Below, piece by piece: positions 17,093 through 24,199 of a stretch of 64,000 bases of DNA. Both the position numbers and the translations under genes were made by a program. The stretch covers positions 1 to 64,000 of the forward strand of contig NZ_JAFFIX010000023.1 in the NCBI RefSeq assembly GCF_016916835.1, read 5' to 3'. The DNA is from Actinacidiphila bryophytorum (GTDB taxonomy: Bacteria > Actinomycetota > Actinomycetes > Streptomycetales > Streptomycetaceae). Numbering within the stretch: position 1 is the first letter of the stretch; each line of letters opens with the position of its first letter. The notes under the pieces were generated by a model. The model saw nothing but the letters and a program-made list of their open reading frames with translations, had not been told where the DNA came from and did not search any database.

Positions 17093-17542
17093 ATGCTGAC
17101 CACGACGCTATGTGCCGCGCTGTCCGCGGGCGGCCTGGCCATCGCGATGCTGACCGCCTACCGGCGGCGCTTCCTGGCGGCCACCAGGATCGCCGCGGTG
17201 TCCCTGGTGCCGGTCGGGCTGGCGATGGCCGGCCTGGTCACGCTGGGCAGGAAGGTGGGCACCGCCACCGGGCACTGGGCGGCCGACCTGGTGTTCAAGC
17301 CGACCGTGTGGATGGGCTTCGGCGTGCTGGCCGTCGCCGCGATGCTCTACGGGATCACCCGGCTGATCTCGGCCCGGCTGCCGGAGGGCGGGGGCCGCGC
17401 ACCGGCGGCGGTGCCGGGCGCGTCCAGTCCGGCGATACCGTCGGGGCGCCCGGCGGCGGCAGGCCGCCGCAGGGGCGGTTCCGACAGCGGCCTGTCGGAC
17501 TTCGCGGACGTCGAGGAGATCCTCAAGCGCCGCGGCATCTGA
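17093..17542 (+). CDS. Three-helix membrane protein of unknown function
   Basis: 149 residues. Three hydrophobic helices: about 1-20 (LTTTLCAALSAGGLAIAML), 30-50 (IAAVSLVPVGLAMAGLVTLG) and 72-90 (MGFGVLAVAAMLYGITRLI). A Gly/Pro/Arg-rich cytoplasmic tail ends with DFADVEEILKRRGI, a short helical motif seen at the end of several actinomycete membrane proteins. ATG 17093 has GGGAG upstream. I do not recognise a function. Confidence 0.72.
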   Translation: MLTTTLCAALSAGGLAIAMLTAYRRRFLAATRIAAVSLVPVGLAMAGLVTLGRKVGTATGHWAADLVFKPTVWMGFGVLAVAAMLYGITRLISARLPEGGGRAPAAVPGASSPAIPSGRPAAAGRRRGGSDSGLSDFADVEEILKRRGI

Positions 17543-17659
17543 CCCGCCCCGCCCACCCGCTGTCCACGGACCGGACGCCTGCTGCCCGCATGGTGGAAGA
17601 TCCCTTGGGAGTCCGCGTGTTGGGCCACGGGCGCTCCCGCGCTGCGCGAAGATCATCGT

Positions 17660-17944
17660 GTGCTGTCCACCACCGGCGACCGCGTCGCCGCTGAGCGGCG
17701 AGACCGTGCCGTCCCGACCGCCTCCGACGTCCTTCCCGCTCCCCGCACCGCACCCGGCGCCGCAGGGCCGCTGGAGCCGCAGGAGCCGCCGGAAGGGCTT
17801 CGCCCCCCTGCCGTGGCCGCAGCGCCCGCCGACGAGCCGCAGGGCTGCCTCTACGCCCTCTCGCAGCCGCCGCTGATGCTCTTCCTGCTGGTGATCGGCG
17901 GCCTGCTCGGCCTCGGCGCCGCGTACGACCTGATCTTCCTCTGA
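17660..17944 (+). CDS. Small C-terminal-anchored membrane protein
   Basis: 94 residues. The first 65 are Pro/Ala-rich and probably disordered, then one membrane helix PPLMLFLLVIGGLLGLGAAY at the end. The GTG start (17660) has no good ribosome site, so the start is uncertain. Downstream of the three-helix protein by 117 bases; no family recognised. Confidence 0.55.
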   Translation: MLSTTGDRVAAERRDRAVPTASDVLPAPRTAPGAAGPLEPQEPPEGLRPPAVAAAPADEPQGCLYALSQPPLMLFLLVIGGLLGLGAAYDLIFL

Positions 17945-17983
17945 CCCGGCCGCCCGGTCACACGAGGCCTCAGGCGTCAGGCC

Positions 17984-18565
17984 TCAGGACGCGGCGGCCT
18001 CGTCGCCGCCCTCGCCCGCCTCCCGGCGCCTGGCCCGGTAGGCGGCCACGTGCAGCCGGTTGCCGCAGGTGCGGCTGTCGCAGTAGCGGCGGGAGCGGTT
18101 GCGCGAGAGGTCCACGAAGGCGTGCCGGCAGTCGGGCGCGTCGCAGCGCCGCAGCCGCTCCCGCTCGCCCGCCGTGATCAGGAAGGCCAGCGCCATCCCG
18201 CAGTCGGCGGCCAGGTGGTCGGACAGCGACGCGCCGGGCGCGAAGTAGTGCACGTGCCAGTCGTAGCCGTCGTGGTCGGTGAGCCGGGGCGTGGTGCCGG
18301 CCTCGGCGATCATCGCGTTGAGCATGGTGGCTGCGGTGGCGTCGTCGGTGGTGGCGAAGACCTCGGTGAAGCGGCCGCGCACCGACTGGACGGCGGTGAT
18401 GTCGCCCCGGTCCAGGCGGCCGATCTCGCTGACCTTGTTGCGCTCCACGAAGGCGCGCAGGTCCGCGACCTCGGCCAGCGCCTCGTGGCCGGCGATCGAG
18501 GGTGCGGTGTTGATCAGGTCGACCACGCTGTCGAGCGCGCACCTGGTGTCATGGTTGATCAGCAC
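17984..18565 (-). CDS. CGNR zinc-finger (ABATE-domain) putative regulator
   Basis: 193 residues. The N-terminal 140 form the ABATE domain (DLRAFVERN, WHVHYFAPGASLSDHLAADC). The C-terminal 45 form the CGNR zinc finger: CDAPDC, then RRYCDSRTCGNRLHVAAYRARRR. The pair occurs in presumed transcription regulators, often under stress control. GTG 18565 has GGGAG six bases upstream. A leftward -10 TAGAGT at 18609-18614 would place the start near 18602. Unlinked to its neighbours. Confidence 0.85.
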   Translation of the reverse strand: MLINHDTRCALDSVVDLINTAPSIAGHEALAEVADLRAFVERNKVSEIGRLDRGDITAVQSVRGRFTEVFATTDDATAATMLNAMIAEAGTTPRLTDHDGYDWHVHYFAPGASLSDHLAADCGMALAFLITAGERERLRRCDAPDCRHAFVDLSRNRSRRYCDSRTCGNRLHVAAYRARRREAGEGGDEAAAS

Positions 18566-18622
18566 GGAACGCTCCCTGCCGGCGTCGTCGAGCGGCTGCG
18601 TTCCGGTGACTCTAGCGCGCGG

Positions 18623-18664
18623 GAGCCGCCGCCGTGGGGGTGCGGGTCCCACGGGCGGCGGCTC
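18623..18664 (-). terminator. Terminator downstream of ssgB
   Basis: A stem of 16 and 17 bases with one bulged base, GAGCCGCCGCCGTGGG against its complement, about 100 bases past the ssgB stop. It sits directly before the -10 of the CGNR gene, isolating the two units. Confidence 0.6.
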
Positions 18665-18765
18665 TCGTTCCTGCGGTGTCAGGCGGCCGGGCGCTGCCCT
18701 GCGCCGCCTTGGGTGTCCGGGCTGTCCCCCCGAGTAGGACGGCCGCGGACGGTCGGTGACCGGTC

Positions 18766-19179
18766 TCAGCTCTCCGCGAGGATGTGGGACAGCTCGGTGT
18801 CGAGGTCGAAGTGGCGGTGCTCGGTGCCCGGCGGTACCGCGGCGTCCGTCCGCTTGAGGAAGGACTCCAGGGCACGTGCCGGGGCTTCGAGCAGGGCTTC
18901 GCCCTCGGGGGAGCTGAGGGCGATGCACACGACGCCCTGGCCGTGGCTGCGGGACGGCCAGACTCTGACGTCTCCGGTGCCGGTGGGCCGGTGCAGACCC
19001 TCGGCGAGCAGGTCGCGGGCGAACACCCATTCGACCGTCTCTTCGGCTCCGGTGTGGAAGGTGGCGTGCACGGCATACGGATCGGCCGTGTCGTACCGCA
19101 AGCCCGCGGGTACAGGCAGTGAGGATTCGCTCGACACAACGAGGCGCAGGTGCAGCTCGCAGCTGACCGTGGTGTTCAT
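18766..19179 (-). CDS. ssgB: Sporulation-specific cell division regulator SsgB
   Basis: 137 residues, the length and sequence I remember for the near-invariant Streptomyces SsgB: start MNTTVSCELHLRLVV, centre FARDLLAEGLHRPTGTGDVRVWP, end RHFDLDTELSHILAES. SsgB with SsgA positions FtsZ rings in aerial hyphae before sporulation septation. It marks the host as a morphologically complex streptomycete. ATG 19179 is fixed by family start; the ribosome site (GAAAGG) is weak and rather far. It faces away from the PGPGW protein across 191 bases with no promoter I can name with confidence. Confidence 0.95.
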   Translation of the reverse strand: MNTTVSCELHLRLVVSSESSLPVPAGLRYDTADPYAVHATFHTGAEETVEWVFARDLLAEGLHRPTGTGDVRVWPSRSHGQGVVCIALSSPEGEALLEAPARALESFLKRTDAAVPPGTEHRHFDLDTELSHILAES

Positions 19180-19370
19180 AAGCGCCAGGGCCTTTCGCTC
19201 AGTGTGCGCTCGGGGATTCGCACGTCGGCGAAATCGACATGCCACCTGCGAGGACGTTGTAAACCCCTCTGAGAAGTTTGTGAGGGTTCTCGTACCTCGT
19301 ACGGACTAGTCACGAGAAGGGCGGAACGCCCATTTCGGTGATCGCCCCGGCGTCCGGTACGTTGGCATAT

Positions 19371-19784
19371 ATGACCGCGGAGAGTGACGAGATGACCAGA
19401 GTCGTGGCCAGAGATTCACGGCTCGGCTCGCGAGCCCCCGCCTTCGTGCAGCGATCACGCCCGCTGCACGCGATCTGGCGTGCCGGGATCTTCGTGGTCG
19501 GCCTCGCGGTGATCGCCGGCGGGGTGATCCTGCTGCCGCTGCCCGGACCCGGCTGGCTGATCATCTTCGGCGGCATGGCGATCTGGGGCACCGAGTTCGT
19601 CTGGGCGCAGAAGGTGCTGCGCTGGACCCGCCGCAAGGTCACCGAGGCCGCCAGGGCCGCCGCCGACCCCCGGGTCAGGCGGCGCAACCTGGTCATCGGG
19701 TCGGTGGCCGTGGCCGCGCTGGCGGGCCTGGCGATCTGGTACGTGCTGAGCTTCGGCTTCACCCTGCCCTGGCGGCTGGGCTGA
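19371..19784 (+). CDS. TIGR02611/PGPGW-type small membrane protein
   Basis: 137 residues. Two membrane helices around LPLPGPGWLIIFGGMAIWG (PGPGW motif near residue 60) and a third near the C-terminus (AVAALAGLAIWYVLSFGF), with a basic stretch between (RWTRRKVTEAAR). Family known, function not. ATG 19371 is taken; ATG 19392 is an in-frame alternative with GAG-rich sequence before it. Followed 64 bases later by tRNA-Val. Confidence 0.8.
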   Translation: MTAESDEMTRVVARDSRLGSRAPAFVQRSRPLHAIWRAGIFVVGLAVIAGGVILLPLPGPGWLIIFGGMAIWGTEFVWAQKVLRWTRRKVTEAARAAADPRVRRRNLVIGSVAVAALAGLAIWYVLSFGFTLPWRLG

Positions 19785-19848
19785 TCTTGCCGCGCACCGG
19801 GACTGGTCCAGGGGCCTGCCCCGGTACGGTAAAGTGGTGCGCACGCCG

Positions 19849-19920
19849 GGGCGATTAGCTCAGCGGGAGAGCACTTCGTTCACACCGAAGGGGTCACTGG
19901 TTCGATCCCAGTATCGCCCA
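19849..19920 (+). tRNA. tRNA-Val (CAC), copy 1
   Basis: 72 bases: acceptor GGGCGAT/ATCGCCC, A discriminator, anticodon loop TTCACAC giving CAC, T-loop TTCGATC. A TAAAGT at 19830-19835 is a likely -10. Identical to the copy at 20518. Confidence 0.97.
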
Positions 19921-19926
19921 CCCGGA

Positions 19927-19976
19927 CCGAGGGTCCCGGAGGCCGTGCAGACAGCCTCCGGGACCCTCGGCGTTTT
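19927..19976 (+). terminator. Terminator of tRNA-Val copy 1
   Basis: 17-bp perfect stem (19927-19943 with 19954-19970), ten-base loop, followed by CGTTTT. Seven bases after the tRNA. Confidence 0.85.
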
Positions 19977-20014
19977 CCGCCGCGCCCGCCGGCCGCTCGC
20001 GCACACTGGGGCGT

Positions 20015-20479
20015 ATGGACTGGAGTCACTACCGATTCCGCAGCACCTGGCGGCTGGCCGCGCCGCCCGACACGGTCTACCGGGTGCTGGAGCGCCCGGA
20101 CTTGTACCCCCTGTGGTGGCCGCAGATCCGCGAGGTGCGGCAGACCGGCGAGACCACCGGAGTGCTCCGCTTCCGCTCCGTCCTGCCCTACGACCTGGTG
20201 GTCACCGCCCGCTCCACCCGGCAGGACCCCGAGCGCCGGATCCTCGAAGTCGCCATGGCCGGCGACCTGGAGGGCTGGGTCCGCTGGACCGTCACCGCCG
20301 ACGGCCCCGGCACCCGGCTGCTGTTCGAGCAGGACGTGGTCGTCCGCAAACCGCTGATGCGGGTGCTCGCCGTCCCGGGCCGGCCGCTGTTCACCGCCAA
20401 CCACGCCCTGATGATGCGCCGCGGCCGTACCGGCCTGCTGGCCCGCCTCGCCGCAGAAGGGCGCGGCGATGTCGTTTGA
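20015..20479 (+). CDS. SRPBCC / polyketide-cyclase-fold protein
   Basis: 154 residues of the START/Bet v1-like fold: FRSTWRLAAPPDTVYRVLERPDLYPLWWPQIREV at the start, then beta strands with VRWTVTADGPGTRLLFEQDVVV and a C-terminal helix. Such proteins bind a lipid or aromatic ligand; the ligand is unknown. ATG 20015. It is enclosed by two identical tRNA-Val genes, and its last codons contain the -35 of the second. Confidence 0.82.
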   Translation: MDWSHYRFRSTWRLAAPPDTVYRVLERPDLYPLWWPQIREVRQTGETTGVLRFRSVLPYDLVVTARSTRQDPERRILEVAMAGDLEGWVRWTVTADGPGTRLLFEQDVVVRKPLMRVLAVPGRPLFTANHALMMRRGRTGLLARLAAEGRGDVV

Positions 20480-20505
20480 ACGCCGGGCGCGTTCGCCTGT
20501 AAGGT
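20476..20505 (+). promoter_or_regulatory. Promoter of tRNA-Val copy 2
   Basis: -35 TTGAAC (20476-20481), 18 bases, -10 TAAGGT (20500-20505), start near 20512, six bases before the tRNA. The -35 overlaps the stop of the SRPBCC gene. Confidence 0.6.
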
Positions 20506-20517
20506 TCCACTCGTCCC

Positions 20518-20589
20518 GGGCGATTAGCTCAGCGGGAGAGCACTTCGTTCACACCGAAGGGGTCACTGGTTCGATCCCAGTATCGCCCA
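20518..20589 (+). tRNA. tRNA-Val (CAC), copy 2
   Basis: 72 bases identical to the copy at 19849-19920, anticodon CAC, reads GUG. Has its own promoter and terminator. Confidence 0.97.
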
Positions 20590-20598
20590 CCAGCACGA

Positions 20599-20645
20599 GG
20601 CGGGGCCGGTCCGCGACAGCGCGGACCGGCCCCGCCTATTTCCTT
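20599..20645 (+). terminator. Terminator of tRNA-Val copy 2
   Basis: 17-bp perfect stem (20599-20615 with 20620-20636), ACAG loop, followed by TATTTCCTT. Confidence 0.85.
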
Positions 20646-20734
20646 GCGTCCGGCTCCGTCCGGCTCGGCGGGGTTTTCCACAGGCTCGGCGGCGGGCTTC
20701 GCGGGGAGAGCTTCCGGCTCGGTACGATTCAGCG

Positions 20735-20756
20735 GTGCGGCGAGCGCTCGCCGCAC
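20735..20756. promoter_or_regulatory. 22-base perfect palindrome in the thrS leader
   Basis: GTGCGGCGAGC followed directly by its complement, 33 bases before the thrS start. A TACGAT at 20723-20728 just upstream may be the -10, which would put the palindrome at the transcription start or in the first leader bases. No T-box elements are seen. Confidence 0.45.
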
Positions 20757-20788
20757 GGCCCCGTACGACCTCAGTCAGGAGCAGACCG

Positions 20789-22771
20789 GTGTCAGACCTC
20801 CGTGTGATCATCAAACGCGATTCCGCCGAACCGGAAGAGCGGACGGTCACGACGGGCACGACCGCGGCCGAGCTGTTCCAGGGCGAGCGGTCGGTGGTCG
20901 CCGCCCGGGTCGGCGGCGAGCTGAAGGACCTCGCCTACGCCGTGGCCGACGGCGAGGAGGTCGAGCCGGTCGACATCACCAGCGAGGACGGGCTGAACAT
21001 CCTGCGGCACTCCACCGCGCACGTCATGGCGCAGGCGGTGCAGGAGCTGTTCCCCGAGGCCAAGTTGGGCATCGGCCCGCCGGTCAGGGACGGCTTCTAC
21101 TACGACTTCGACGTCGACAAGCCCTTCCACCCCGATGACCTCAAGGCCATCGAGAAGAAGATGCAGGAGATCCAGAAGCGCGGCCAGCGCTTCTCCCGCC
21201 GCGTCGTCACCGACGAGCAGGCCCGCGAGGAACTGGCCGGCGAGCCGTACAAGCTGGAGCTGATCGGCCTCAAGGGCTCCTCGGCCACCAGCGACGACGG
21301 CGCCGACGTCGAGGTCGGCGCGGGCGAGCTGACGATCTACGACAACCTGGACGCCAAGACCGGCGAGCTGTGCTGGAAGGACCTGTGCCGCGGCCCGCAC
21401 CTGCCGAGCACGCGCAACATCCCGGCGTTCAAGCTGATGCGCAATGCCGCGGCCTACTGGCGCGGCAGCGAGAAGAACCCGATGCTGCAGCGGATCTACG
21501 GCACCGCGTGGCCCACCAAGGAAGAACTGAAGGCGCATCTGGACTTCCTCGAGGAGGCCGCCAAGCGCGACCACCGCAAGCTCGGCACCGAGCTGGACCT
21601 CTTCTCCATCCCCGAGCAGATCGGCTCGGGCCTGGCCGTCTTCCACCCCAAGGGCGGCATCGTCCGCCGGGTGATGGAGGACTACTCGCGCCGCCGGCAC
21701 GAGGAGGAGGGGTACGACTTCGTCTACACCCCGCACGCCACCAAGGGCACCCTCTTCGAGATCTCCGGCCACCTGGACTGGTACGCCGACGGCATGTACC
21801 CGCCCATGCAGCTCGACGAGGGCACGGACTACTACCTCAAGCCCATGAACTGCCCGATGCACAACCTGGTCTTCGACGCGCGCGGCCGCTCCTACCGCGA
21901 ACTGCCGCTGCGGCTCTTCGAGTTCGGCACGGTCTACCGCTACGAGAAGTCCGGCGTCGTGCACGGCCTGACCCGCGCCCGCGGCTTCACCCAGGACGAC
22001 GCGCACATCTACTGCACCAAGGAGCAGATGGCCGACGAGCTGGACTCGACGCTGACCTTCGTGCTCAACCTCCTGCGGGACTACGGGCTCACCGACTTCT
22101 ACCTGGAGCTGTCCACCAAGGACGAGAACAAGTACGTCGGCTCCGACGAGGTGTGGGAGGAGGCGACCGACACGCTGCGCAAGGTCGCCGAGAAGCAGGG
22201 CCTGCCGCTGGTGCCCGACCCGGGCGGCGCCGCCTTCTACGGGCCGAAGATCTCCGTCCAGACCAAGGACGCGATCGGCCGCAGCTGGCAGATGTCCACC
22301 GTGCAGCTGGACTTCAACCTGCCCGAGCGCTTCGACCTGCAGTACACCGCTCCTGACGGCTCCCGGCAGCGGCCCGTCATGATCCACCGGGCGCTCTTCG
22401 GCTCGATCGAGCGCTTCTTCGCGGTCCTGCTGGAGCACTATGCCGGCGCCTTCCCGGCGTGGCTGGCCCCGGTCCAGGCGGTCGGCATCCCGGTCGGCGA
22501 CGCGCATGTGCCGTACCTGCAGGAGTTCGCGGGCGAGGCCAAGCGCAAGGGGCTGCGGGTCGAGGTGGACGCGTCCTCCGACCGGATGCAGAAGAAGATC
22601 AGGACGTGGCAGAAGCAGAAGGTCCCGTTCATGATCATCGTCGGCGACGAGGACATGACCAACGGCACGGTCTCCTTCCGCTACCGCGACGGCTCGCAGG
22701 AGAACGGCATCCCGCGTGACCAGGCACTGGCCAAGCTCGTTGATGTGGTCGAGCGTCGCGTGCAGGTTTGA
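20789..22771 (+). CDS. thrS: Threonyl-tRNA synthetase
   Basis: 660 residues, usual length. Order: TGS domain (1-65), editing domain with [11 protein letters not shown] near 72 and the CxxxH of [10 protein letters not shown], class II core with motif 2 region [26 protein letters not shown], motif 3 [14 protein letters not shown], and the anticodon domain (from about 555). It charges tRNA-Thr and clears mischarged Ser. GTG 20789 ([11 protein letters not shown]) has CAGGAG upstream; the upstream ATG-like frame at 20735 runs through the palindrome and is rejected. Confidence 0.97.
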   Translation: MSDLRVIIKRDSAEPEERTVTTGTTAAELFQGERSVVAARVGGELKDLAYAVADGEEVEPVDITSEDGLNILRHSTAHVMAQAVQELFPEAKLGIGPPVRDGFYYDFDVDKPFHPDDLKAIEKKMQEIQKRGQRFSRRVVTDEQAREELAGEPYKLELIGLKGSSATSDDGADVEVGAGELTIYDNLDAKTGELCWKDLCRGPHLPSTRNIPAFKLMRNAAAYWRGSEKNPMLQRIYGTAWPTKEELKAHLDFLEEAAKRDHRKLGTELDLFSIPEQIGSGLAVFHPKGGIVRRVMEDYSRRRHEEEGYDFVYTPHATKGTLFEISGHLDWYADGMYPPMQLDEGTDYYLKPMNCPMHNLVFDARGRSYRELPLRLFEFGTVYRYEKSGVVHGLTRARGFTQDDAHIYCTKEQMADELDSTLTFVLNLLRDYGLTDFYLELSTKDENKYVGSDEVWEEATDTLRKVAEKQGLPLVPDPGGAAFYGPKISVQTKDAIGRSWQMSTVQLDFNLPERFDLQYTAPDGSRQRPVMIHRALFGSIERFFAVLLEHYAGAFPAWLAPVQAVGIPVGDAHVPYLQEFAGEAKRKGLRVEVDASSDRMQKKIRTWQKQKVPFMIIVGDEDMTNGTVSFRYRDGSQENGIPRDQALAKLVDVVERRVQV

Positions 22772-22772
22772 C

Positions 22773-22862
22773 TCGCTCCCCGCGTGAGCGGGGGTGTGCC
22801 GGCCCCTGAGAAGTACGTCGGGTCGGACGACGCCTGCTCCCCGCGCAAGCGGGGGTAGCCCC
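22773..22862 (+). CRISPR. Two-repeat CRISPR-like remnant, type I-E repeat pattern
   Basis: Two 29-base units (22773-22801, 22834-22862) share TCCCCGCG-NN-AGCGGGGGT and line up with the E. coli I-E repeat at the CCCCGCG/AGCGGGG stem and, in the first, at the final CCG. Start-to-start distance is 61 and the spacer is exactly 32 bases (22802-22833), the I-E geometry. There is no leader (the first repeat begins two bases after the thrS stop) and no cas gene in the window. Both hairpins could equally act as a thrS terminator. Confidence 0.5.
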
Positions 22863-22868
22863 CGGGTC

Positions 22869-23531
22869 TCAGCGGCCCGGGGGCAGTTCGCCCTCGCGGG
22901 CGAAGGCCTGGTAGAGCCAGGAGGAGAAGGAGCCGGTCACGGCGCCCAGCAGGGCCAGGCCCATCAGCATCAGGAAGGCCGCGATCACCCTGCCCCAGAA
23001 GGTCACCGGGGTGACGTCGCCGTAGCCGACCGTGGTGAGCGTCTCGCAGGTCCACCACACCGAGTCGCCGAACGTGCGGATCGTCGCACCGGGGGCGTAC
23101 CGCTCCTGCTGGTAGACCGCCAGCGCACCGGAGAAGCCGAGCAGCACCGCCGACATGCCCGCGTAGGAGATCACCCGGCCGTACAGGCTCAGCCGCGGCT
23201 GCTCGTGGCGGCGCTGCATCACCTGGTAGATGTGCACGGCCCGCAGCGGTCGCAGCAGCGGCAGGATCAGCACGACCGTGTCGAGCAGGTGGTGGGCGAC
23301 GTAGCGCGGCCCGAAGCGGTGGCCGCTGAGCCGCAGCCGCACCAGGTAGTCCACGGCGAAGCACGCCCACACCGCGTCGATCAACGCCAGCAGCGCCGTG
23401 TGTGCGGCCTGCGGCCAGCCGGTGGCCAGCACATGGGCCGCGTAGGCGCCGAGAAAGAGCAGCGACAGGAGGAACAGCGGGACCTCGCTGCGGTTCTCCC
23501 AGCGGGCCAGCCGGCTGTCGTCGTCGTCCAT
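22869..23531 (-). CDS. Voltage-gated-like potassium channel
   Basis: 220 residues. Four to six hydrophobic segments; the pore loop TCETLTTVGYGDVTPVTFWGR near 165-185 holds the TVGYGD selectivity filter, followed by the inner helix VIAAFLMLMGLALLGAVTGSF. An S4-like RLRLSGHRFGPR and LLRPLRAVHIYQVMQRR precede. The C-terminal tail is short, with no RCK domain. It conducts K+ across the membrane. ATG 23531. Stop close to the CRISPR-like repeats. Confidence 0.9.
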   Translation of the reverse strand: MDDDDSRLARWENRSEVPLFLLSLLFLGAYAAHVLATGWPQAAHTALLALIDAVWACFAVDYLVRLRLSGHRFGPRYVAHHLLDTVVLILPLLRPLRAVHIYQVMQRRHEQPRLSLYGRVISYAGMSAVLLGFSGALAVYQQERYAPGATIRTFGDSVWWTCETLTTVGYGDVTPVTFWGRVIAAFLMLMGLALLGAVTGSFSSWLYQAFAREGELPPGR

Positions 23532-23609
23532 CCGGCCAGGATCCCGTCACGGGTGCGGTGGCAGGCCCGGCGACACGCGTGGCGGGGGCGAAGTCCTATG
23601 CTGACCGTC

Positions 23610-24155
23610 ATGACGAGTGAGCCGCAGCAGGGGCAGGGAGCGGGGGTACCGGACGCGTTCCAGCGGCTGTGGACCCCGCACCGGATGGCGTACATCCAGG
23701 GGGAGAACAAGCCCACCGGTCCGGGTGCCGGCGACGGCTGCCCCTTCTGTGCGATCCCCGCGGAGTCCGACGAGGACGGCCTGGTCATCAGCCGCGGCGA
23801 GCACGTCTACGCGGTGCTGAACCTCTACCCGTACAACAGCGGGCACCTGATGGTGGTGCCGTACCGCCATGTCGCGGACTACACGGACCTGGACGCGGCG
23901 GAGACGGTGGAGCTGGCGGAGTTCACCAAGCGGGCGATGACGGCGCTGCGGACCGCGTCGGCGGCGCAGGGCTTCAACATCGGCATGAACCAGGGCGGTG
24001 TGGCCGGTGCGGGCATCGCGGCGCATCTGCACCAGCACGTGGTGCCGCGCTGGGGCGGCGACGTCAACTTCATGCCGGTGGTCGGCCAGACCAAGGTGCT
24101 GCCGCAACTGCTGGCGGACACCCGCAAGATGCTGGCCGACGCCTGGCCGCGCTGA
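23610..24155 (+). CDS. HIT-family hydrolase/nucleotidyltransferase
   Basis: 181 residues. CPFC near 45, HVYAVLNLYPYNSGHLMVVPYRHV, and the histidine triad HLHQHVV near 140, as in Ap4A phosphorylase-like HIT proteins that cut nucleotide phosphate bonds. Two ATGs, 23598 and 23610, are in frame. TATGCT at 23597-23602 looks like a -10 that would start the mRNA at about 23609-23610, so a leaderless start at 23610 is preferred. In this region the gene is known to precede the PIM lipid genes. Confidence 0.85.
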   Translation: MTSEPQQGQGAGVPDAFQRLWTPHRMAYIQGENKPTGPGAGDGCPFCAIPAESDEDGLVISRGEHVYAVLNLYPYNSGHLMVVPYRHVADYTDLDAAETVELAEFTKRAMTALRTASAAQGFNIGMNQGGVAGAGIAAHLHQHVVPRWGGDVNFMPVVGQTKVLPQLLADTRKMLADAWPR

Positions 24156-24199
24156 CGGGGTGACCGCGCGAGGTCAGGCGTGGGCGTCGGCCGCGGGGC

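Noticed and set aside
20590-20788. T-box riboswitch for thrS
   Set aside because: No specifier stem, no T-box sequence and no antiterminator; only a palindrome and the tRNA terminator are present.
22681-23550. Frame extending across the end of thrS, the CRISPR-like repeats and the channel gene
   Set aside because: It is an out-of-frame reading of the channel gene; the GxPPLxRG-like peptides come from translating the repeats.
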